Of a stretch of 25,491 nt of DNA, positions 23,529-25,491 are shown one piece after another (the first letter of the stretch is position 1; every line of letters begins with the position of its first letter). Source of the DNA: DATKMP01 sp035541775 (GTDB lineage Bacteria; Bacteroidota; Ignavibacteria; UBA10030); the NCBI GenBank assembly GCA_035541775.1, contig DATKMP010000258.1, forward strand, positions 1 through 25,491, read 5' to 3'. The position numbers and the translations under genes were made by a program. The notes beneath the pieces are model-generated. The model searched no databases, was not told the DNA's origin, and was given only the letters and a program-made list of their open reading frames with translations.

Positions 23529-23933
23529 ATGGAAGTTCATGTTCATTTCTTAGCGGTACTCGTTGCCGCGATTGCAAACTACATCATCGCCACTCTCTGG
23601 TATGCGGCGCTTTTCGGAAAAGCATGGCAAAAGCTCACCGGCATTACCGAGATGAAGCCCGCGCCAATAAATATTCTGCTGTCGTTGATCGGCTCATTAG
23701 TGCTCAGTTTCGTTTTGTATCACGCCATTGCTTTCGGCAACGCTTACATGAAAATTGGCGGCGTCGCCGGCGGATTGATGGGCGGGTTCTTCGGCTGGCT
23801 GGGATATATTGCTCCTGTGACTTTGATGACCAAACTGTATGAGAAGAAACGATGGGGACTTTGGTTTTTAGACAATGCTTTCTGGCTCATCTCGCTGCTG
23901 GTGATGGGTACGATTTTATCATCGATGATGTGA
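23529..23933 (+). CDS. DUF1761-like small membrane protein
   Basis: The 134-residue protein has four predicted membrane helices. It shows the DUF1761 features: an N-terminal AAIANYIIATLWYAALFGKAW helix with the WY.....GK.W pattern, a LVLSFVLYHA helix, and a glycine-rich GGLMGGFFGWLGYIAP helix. Function is unknown. The ATG at 23529 has GGAGA 8 nt before it; an in-frame TTG at 23514 overlaps that ribosome site and is rejected. It lies 66 bp after the other small membrane protein and could share its transcript. A 6-bp dyad TCCGTT/AACGGA (23934-23953) follows the stop without a T-tract. Confidence 0.78.
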   Translation: MEVHVHFLAVLVAAIANYIIATLWYAALFGKAWQKLTGITEMKPAPINILLSLIGSLVLSFVLYHAIAFGNAYMKIGGVAGGLMGGFFGWLGYIAPVTLMTKLYEKKRWGLWFLDNAFWLISLLVMGTILSSMM

Positions 23934-24083
23934 TCCGTTAAGACACGAACGGAATTCTCGCGGATGTTTGTTGCAATGTCTTTTCATTCCATCGGCGTAC
24001 CGGATTGACCGGCATCGATTTTTTGTTACAACCACAACAACTCTTCCACGAACATAGAATGGATTATCACGTTTCTGTGCAAT

Positions 24084-24110
24084 AAAAAAGGCGCATCTTG
24101 CGACACGCCC
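24084..24110 (-). terminator. Intrinsic terminator of the secreted-protein gene
   Basis: As minus-strand RNA, GGCGUGUC pairs with GAUGCGCC over 8 bp (two G-U pairs) closed by a GCAA tetraloop, followed by six U from the A run at 24084-24089. On the plus strand the two wobble pairs become mismatches, so the element is built for minus-strand transcripts. The rest of the 23934-24185 gap shows no gene. Confidence 0.75.
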
Positions 24111-24185
24111 TTTAACTCAACGATTCAAAGACTTACAACTCGATTACTCATAAATTTATTTCATCAACATTTATCCGCCCGAGCA

Positions 24186-25491
24186 TTAGCGCAGGAGGAC
24201 CAATTTCCTTGTCTGTATAAAACTACCTGCTTGCATCCGATAGAGATAGACACCACTTGTTAACTTGGATGCGTTGAATGTTACGGTATAACTTCCTACA
24301 TTCTTCGTCTCATTCACAAGTGTGGCCACTTCTCTTCCGAGCACATCATACACTTTTATGGACACAGTGCCATGCGTCCCTGCAGGAATATCATAGTGAA
24401 TGATTGTGGAAGGATTGAATGGATTGGGATAATTCTGAGAAAGCATGAAAGCCGTCGGTATCGCCGTTTCTTTATCGACGCCTACTGGCGTAGTACCATT
24501 GGCTAAGATGTTAATTGTTTCTAGAGTAAATGCTCCGTTGGAAATGAAAATTTTTGCGCTCGTATTGCTCGATGCCATATATGTATAATGAATGGTATCC
24601 CGGATGCTGCCGTTCACCGGAATGCTGAATTGTGCGGGCGAGGCACTAAATGCCGAGGAAGTCGATGTCATAGTGATATTGATCGGTTGATTGCCGGTGT
24701 TGGTGATCATAATGATCGTGTCTTTTTTCAGTGCGGTATTGTTCATTACAATATTATTTGAACTTACCGATACTTCATAGGACCGGCCGTATCCGGTTAT
24801 CGAAAGCGTATCGGGTGAAGAAGCGGCATTGCTGCTTATAAGTAATTTTCCAAGTATATCTCCGGCTGGTACTGCATTGAGGCGAATGGATATTCTGGCA
24901 GAATCTCCGGGTGCAATTGTCGGCAGTGGCGATTGCACGGAAGCATTGAAGAGAGTCGATCGGTATATACCATCTATGTATGTCGCGACATAGAGATATG
25001 GACCGACCCAGACAAGAGAACCGGCAATTGTGTCGGCGCTATTGGCGTTGAGTGAATTCCAAGTGCTGCCGTCGTCAGTGGAAAGAAAAATATCTTGATA
25101 GGTCGATGCAATAAAAGTTTTCCCTTTGAAAGCCAAATCGTAGACTGGAATGCCTGTAAATCCTGCTGACGTCCAGCTGGTTCCTTTATTTGTTGTATGA
25201 TAAAGGCCATTATATGTTCCGGCAAATAGGGTAGTATTGTCCATCACCGTAGGATCGAACGCAAGAGCACAGGTCGAACTGTTCATGGGTAGGCCGGACT
25301 TTGCCGGACTCCAGCTTCCTCCGTTGTTGGTGGAAAGATATACGCCGAATGTTCCGCTTGTCATCACAAAGATATTAGTGTCTTTAATTAAAAAACGATC
25401 AACCTGAATAGCCCCCTGCAAACCAGTATTGGCGGTGTTCCATGTGCTGCCTTCATCGGTTGAAAGAAATATTCCGCCGGAGTTTCCGACA
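24186..25491 (-). CDS. Secreted Asp-box (BNR-like) protein with T9SS C-terminal sorting domain, 5' end outside window
   Basis: The frame is open to the right edge, so the N-terminus is missing; the visible part is about 435 residues. It contains Asp-box repeats of a beta-propeller (IFLSTDEGSTW, YLSTNNGGSW, YHTTNKGTSW, FLSTDDGSTW), then about 60 residues of beta-sandwich sequence ending LSITGYG, then a fuller ASH/Hydin-like sandwich (VSVSSNNIVMNNTALKK onward). The last 85 residues are a type IX secretion sorting domain: LSQNYPNPFNPST, VYDVLGREVATLV, LTSGVYLYRMQ and a basic end. The protein is therefore exported through the outer membrane and attached or released there. Propellers of this type bind or hydrolyse glycans or act as scaffolds; no catalytic residues can be assigned. 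Confidence 0.88.
   Translation of the reverse strand, partial: VGNSGGIFLSTDEGSTWNTANTGLQGAIQVDRFLIKDTNIFVMTSGTFGVYLSTNNGGSWSPAKSGLPMNSSTCALAFDPTVMDNTTLFAGTYNGLYHTTNKGTSWTSAGFTGIPVYDLAFKGKTFIASTYQDIFLSTDDGSTWNSLNANSADTIAGSLVWVGPYLYVATYIDGIYRSTLFNASVQSPLPTIAPGDSARISIRLNAVPAGDILGKLLISSNAASSPDTLSITGYGRSYEVSVSSNNIVMNNTALKKDTIIMITNTGNQPINITMTSTSSAFSASPAQFSIPVNGSIRDTIHYTYMASSNTSAKIFISNGAFTLETINILANGTTPVGVDKETAIPTAFMLSQNYPNPFNPSTIIHYDIPAGTHGTVSIKVYDVLGREVATLVNETKNVGSYTVTFNASKLTSGVYLYRMQAGSFIQTRKLVLLR

Noticed and set aside
25418..25423. TTG start for the secreted protein near 25421
   Set aside because: The same frame stays open to the window edge and already contains an Asp-box upstream (IFLSTDEGSTW), so the gene is simply cut by the edge.

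Overview
The window is bacterial DNA of moderate GC content, most consistent with the Ignavibacteria/Chlorobi side of the Bacteroidota group. Two things point there. The partial protein at the right end finishes with a type IX secretion sorting domain of the 'LSQNYPNPFNPST' kind. The xylose genes are paired with a Nudix-fold regulator, a regulator type typical of Bacteroidota. The species cannot be named from the sequence.

Layout: (1) 1-2706: a xylose catabolic operon (xylB then the start of xylA, minus strand) diverges from a Nudix-family transcription regulator. Two matching GTGT-N7-ACAC palindromes lie between them, one over the predicted xylB -10 box. A small broken reading frame follows. 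(2) 2803-13184: ten tightly packed plus-strand genes, several joined by ATGA overlaps, plus myo-inositol-1-phosphate synthase after a 40-bp gap. They encode a nucleotidyltransferase, an Mla/MCE lipid transporter (permease, ATPase, substrate-binding subunit), an ATP-grasp enzyme, a class III aminotransferase, a CDP-alcohol phosphatidyltransferase, a Gfo/Idh/MocA oxidoreductase, a flippase-like membrane protein and a HAD hydrolase. A strong intrinsic terminator closes the cluster. (3) 13331-15141: a LytS/LytTR-type two-component pair. (4) 15332-19354, minus strand: a secreted 5'-nucleotidase-like metallophosphatase, a P-loop protein and an ABC exporter. (5) 19600-21486: an exported M3 oligopeptidase. 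(6) 21493-24110, accessory in character: hairpin repeats, a DUF457/YdjM-like membrane protein, a roughly 110-bp MITE-like element, an AT-rich HEPN-like protein and two small membrane proteins. (7) 24186-25491: the C-terminal part of a secreted Asp-box/T9SS protein.

The main candidate for an undescribed system is the 2803-13184 cluster. Read as a pathway, glucose-6-phosphate would become inositol-1-phosphate. The nucleotidyltransferase could activate it to a CDP-linked headgroup, and the phosphatidyltransferase could place it on a lipid or second alcohol. The oxidoreductase, aminotransferase and ATP-grasp enzyme could make an amino- or ligand-modified cyclitol, the HAD enzyme could remove a phosphate, and the flippase-like and Mla proteins could move the product across the envelope. 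The enzyme families are clear from the sequence; the joint product is inference.
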